Below, piece after piece: positions 1 through 3,700 of a stretch of 6,697 bases of DNA. A program made the position numbers and the translations under genes. This stretch comes from Bacteroidales bacterium (lineage in GTDB: Bacteria > Bacteroidota > Bacteroidia > Bacteroidales > Tenuifilaceae): NCBI GenBank assembly GCA_008933525.1, contig WBUV01000181.1, forward strand, positions 1-6,697. Direction: 5' to 3'. Position 1 is the stretch's first letter; the number at the start of each line of letters is the position of its first letter. The notes below the pieces were generated by a model. The model saw nothing but the letters and a program-made list of their open reading frames with translations, was not told where the DNA came from and ran no database searches.

Positions 1-143
1 ATCATAAACAATGAAATCTTTATTTTGTTGATCGCAAAATTAATCTTCGCAATAAAGAAAGAATATGCAATTTATTAAAATTTATTTGACAAACGACAAT
101 TTATAGTTGATTTTAATCAATTTTCGATTAACAAAATGCTGTT
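1..143. other. AT-rich intergenic sequence without recognisable features
   Basis: I see no coding frame, RNA gene or convincing promoter here. The only structure is the inverted repeat TTGATT-TT-AATCAA at 107-120, which is unremarkable in sequence this AT-rich. Confidence 0.6.
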
Positions 144-407
144 TTAAAAAGACTTATCAATTTCAAATTTTCTTGAAGTTTTGACAAAAGAAATTCCTAT
201 TTTATCTCCTAAGCAGTAAAGAATTTCATCTTGTAAAACAAAGCAATCGATAAACCATTGTCAATTAAGCAAATCATCATTGCTCAACAAATAAATTTCA
301 CTTAGGGTTAAAAACATTTCAAAACGTTGAGTTAACTCTTTCAGGTCTGGCGACTCTGAGATGTCTTTAATAGCCGATAAATAATTACAGACGGAAGGTA
401 ATTCAAG
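144..407 (-). pseudogene. Probable gene remnant with an in-frame TGA
   Basis: One minus-strand frame is open from 407 to a TAA at 144-146 apart from a TGA at 261-263. It reads as 48 codons, the TGA, then 38 codons. The product looks protein-like: 'SAIKDISESPDLKELTQRF', 'MFLTLSEIYLLSNDD', then after the TGA 'QWFIDCFVLQDEILYCLGDK' and 'IGISFVKTSRKFEID'. There is an in-frame TAA at 408-410 and no ATG before the internal Met, so the N-terminus is missing. I do not recognise the family. The other frames nearby carry frequent stops. It lies downstream of the large gene's terminator, in the same direction and with lower GC. Chance cannot be excluded over so short a stretch. Confidence 0.4.
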
Positions 408-423
408 TTAAAAAGAAGCAGCA

Positions 424-500
424 GAGCTTCGGTATAACTGTAAACCTTTCGAAAGCAATACAGGAAAGCTCCAGAGGAGCGAAATCTTAATGTAGATATC
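424..500. repeat. Nested inverted repeats, possible REP-type intergenic element
   Basis: GAGCTT (424-429) pairs with AAGCTC (466-471). Inside it CTGTA (438-442) pairs with TACAG (459-463), and inside that lies the perfect palindrome CTTTCGAAAG (446-455). A second hairpin, GCTCC (468-472) with GGAGC (476-480) over an AGA loop, uses part of the same bases. It is followed by GAAATCTTAATGTAGAT (481-497). A short GC palindrome plus a GAAATCTT..GTAGA tail resembles small intergenic repeats I recall from Bacteroidota genomes, but I cannot confirm copies elsewhere. The pairing is seen in the sequence; the identity is a guess. Confidence 0.4.
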
Positions 501-515
501 CCTTAGACAGACAAT

Positions 516-541
516 AAAAAAAGCCCCCAGAGGGGGCTTTT
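516..541 (-). terminator. Intrinsic terminator of the large gene
   Basis: A 10-bp stem (519-528 with 532-541) of AAAAGCCCCC and its complement closes a 3-base loop (529-531). On the minus strand it is followed by seven U residues (522 down to 516). It starts 24 bases after the TAA stop, as expected for a Rho-independent terminator. The plus-strand reading also has four to five U residues after the stem, so it may act in both directions. Confidence 0.9.
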
Positions 542-564
542 AATGTAATGTATCGATTGGGTAA

Positions 565-795
565 TTAGTACTCCTTAATTAACTTACGAAGCACAGATTC
601 ACCCTTCTTAGTGGTAAACTTAACAAGGTAAATTCCGCGAACCAACTCCTGAGTATTGATATAATTCTCTCCAGTAATAGTTCTATCCATAACAACCTGT
701 CCAATAATTGAAGTAACAGTTACACGTGCAACATCGGCACCCTCAAACCTAATCTCGTTAGTGAATGGGTTAGGATAAGCAACAAATGTAGCGAA
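565..795 (-). other. Type IX secretion C-terminal sorting domain
   Basis: This covers residues 1965-2040. It has the usual marks of the Por_Secre_tail family (TIGR04183-type, type A): YPNPF at 1971-1975, a beta-rich stretch with IIGQVV at 1994-1999, RGIYLVKF at 2017-2024, and a basic end (RKLIKEY). In known systems this Ig-like domain is recognised by the T9SS translocon and removed by the PorU sortase, with attachment of the cargo to lipopolysaccharide. The domain ends exactly at the stop codon, as the family requires, so the 3' end of the gene is intact. Confidence 0.95.
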
Positions 796-3700
796 CGGAT
801 TAACTGTAGCAGATGTATTAATAGAAACATCGCTTGCATCGCGAGGAAGAACCTTGAATTCACTGTAGCTAAAGTCAATTACACCAGTAATATCGTAACG
901 AGTACCTTGTGCTGGAGTGTACTTGTACAAGAAATCGTCAATATTCATAGTGTTAGTACCATCGCTAACGGTAAACATTCCATTACCTGCATCAACAACT
1001 GTACACTCAACGTTTGTGATCTTCACAAGCATACCCTCGTAAGCCTCAGTTTTAGCATCGGCAATTCCAATTGAAGCTACAGCGGGTAAAGTACCTGCAC
1101 CAAGGTTATTAAGCGCGGTAATGGTTTTTAACTCAGTCAGGTTGTAATACTCATCAACAGTAGCAAATAACTCAACGCTATCGCCAACGGCAACAGTATA
1201 GCTGTTATTTACTCCGTAAACATAAATACCGCCCCAAGGTTGAGTTCCATCTTGTAACCACATATTAAAACTACTTGTACCAGTTTTCATAGCAGTTACA
1301 ACACCTTTAGTTCTAACTTGCTGACCTTTCAATGGAGAATCGCCAGAAGCGTCGGTAGTGTACTGAATATCGTGAATAGAAGTTAAAGCAACATCTGGAA
1401 CAGATACAGTTACAGTCCAAACCTTTGTGCTAGCATCCTGAGCAGTAACAGTGTACTCAACTGGATTAGTGAAATCCTGAGCAACACCCGAAGCTGGATT
1501 AATATTAGCACCTGCTGATACAGCAATAGTTGGGGTTAAACTTGTAACATCGGTTCCAAAAGGCATAACTACGGCAACAGTTCCAGCAGCTGCATTGATA
1601 TCAACTGAAGTTTGATTAGGAATGCTGAACGAAGTAATGTCCTTCTGACTACTAATAGTAGCAGATACAGTAACAGTTACAGTCCATGTTTGTGTAGTAC
1701 CATCCTGAGCAGTTACTGTGTAAACCACAGGATTTGTGAAATCTTGTGCAGCACCTGAAGCAGGGTTAATTGTAGCAAACTTCGAAACAGTAATTGTTGG
1801 AACTAGAGCAGTAACAGCTGTACCATTTAAAACTTCAATGCTAACTGTATGAGCAGTTGCATTAATAGTAGCAGGTGCAGTTTGAGCAGCAAAAGCAAAA
1901 GTTAGAATATCATTATCTGAACTCTTGTTGATATGCCATCCTAAGAATGCAAATCGATCTTGAGGATAAACAACCCATTGTGATGTTGCAGCATCGGTAC
2001 CTGCAGATGCAGTCCAATCGGTAGTTCCTATAGTTACATTGTCCTTACGAACAAGTGTATGATTTAGGGTTGCGTTAGCAGTTCCAGCAACAGCCCATCC
2101 ATCGCCAGGATCGGTACCAGTTACAACACCAACAACGTCAATTAGATCATTACCTTTGAATAATCCAATAGGATCATCACCATTGAAATAAACAATAGTT
2201 CCGGCTGCATCAATATAATCGGCAACACTCTTAACGGAATCAACAGCACTTGTATGAGCAACAACATACACATCGCCAGGCTCAAGTGTTCCTGTTAATG
2301 GAAGGTTTGTGCTATAATCGGCGCCATTAGTTCCTTTCTTCAAACTATACTGAGTTAAATCGATAGTTGTGTTTGTTGGATTGTAAATCTCAATTGCTTT
2401 ATTATTGCTTCCTCCCTCAATATATTCACTGATAAACAGATCCATTGGAGGTGCTACATTTAGAGTAATGGTGTATGTTTTAATGGTAGTTCCATCCTGT
2501 GCTGTAACAACAACCTTATAACCACTAGCTAAGTCGGTAGCAACTGTAGTGCCATCGGCTTGGTAGGTTTCAAATGTTGCACCAGTAGCAGGTGTTAGGT
2601 TACCCTCAAACGTAGCCAAAGTTTCGTTGTAAGGAACATTGGTAATAGTGTTATCGGTACTGTTTACAGTGTAAACTGCCGATGTAATTGTAGCATCAGC
2701 ACTTGGAGCTTCGGTAGTAATTGTAACAGTCCAATCAACAACGGTTGTACCATCCTCAGCTGTAACATTGTAAACAACAGGGTTTGTAAAGTCGTTAGCA
2801 GTAACACCGCTTTGTTGAGCAACGCCATTAACCTTAGCAGTTGCAGCAGGCGAAAGTGTATATGTTGCCACAAGTGCAGTTAAATTGGTACCGTAAGGTA
2901 AAGTAGCAGCAACTGTTTGGTTTGTTCCATTAACTGTTGCATTAACACCCGACACAGTATAGGTTAATATGTTAGCGGCGGTGCTTAATACAGTATTCAA
3001 AGTAACCGTGTAGGTTTTCTTTGTAGTGCCATCCTGAGCAGTAACAATTACCTTGTAACCTGTAGCCAAGTTAGTAGCAACGGTTGTACCATCGGCTTCG
3101 TAGGTTTCGAATGTTGCGCCTGCAGCTGGTGTTAAGTTACCCTCGAAAGTTGCAAGGGTTTCAGTAGCAGGAACATCGGTAATAGTATTATCGGTGCTAT
3201 TTACAGTGTATACGGTTGATGTAACTGTAGCATCGGTACTTGGAGCCTCAACGTTGAACAGAACGGTATAGTTCTGGGTTGTAACTCCATCCTCAGCAGT
3301 AACAGCAATTGTAGTAGTTCTATCAGCAGCAGTTGCACTAGTTACATCGGCAGCTGGAGTTACCACTGCATCGGCATCGGCATCGGTTGTGTTTACAGTT
3401 ACAACAGGAGTAGCAGTTGTTCCGTAAGGTAATGTAACAGTATAATCGTAGGTTGTTGAAACAAAACCAGCGATAGAGTTATTGTCTACCTTAATATCGC
3501 TCAAAGTTGCAACATTGCTAAGAATAACCACCGAAACGTTCCAGTTTTGAGTATTTCCACCCTCGGCAGTAACTGTGTAAGTTTTGCTTGTGGTGAAATC
3601 CTGTGCAACACCCGAAGCAGGACTAATGCTTGCACCAGTAGATACAGTAATAGTTGGAACCAAAGCAGTAACATTTGTTCCTGTTGGCATATTAACCACT

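Noticed and set aside
86..107. TTGACA at 86-91 followed by TATAGT at 102-107 as a promoter
   Set aside because: The spacer is only 10 bases, too short for a sigma-70 type promoter. No match to the Bacteroidota TAnnTTTG element follows at the right distance, and no plus-strand gene lies downstream.
261..263. TGA recoded as an amino acid
   Set aside because: The large gene has no in-frame TGA across 2040 codons and uses TGG for Trp, and nothing else suggests a variant code, so decay is the simpler reading.
329..338. Perfect palindrome GAGTTAACTC as an operator site
   Set aside because: A single 10-base palindrome inside the putative gene remnant, with no promoter nearby, is compatible with chance.
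2664..2873. Open frame on the minus strand inside the large gene
   Set aside because: It is an out-of-frame reading of the repeat region, with a low-complexity Leu/Gln-rich product and no separate signals; the main frame is supported by recognisable domains.
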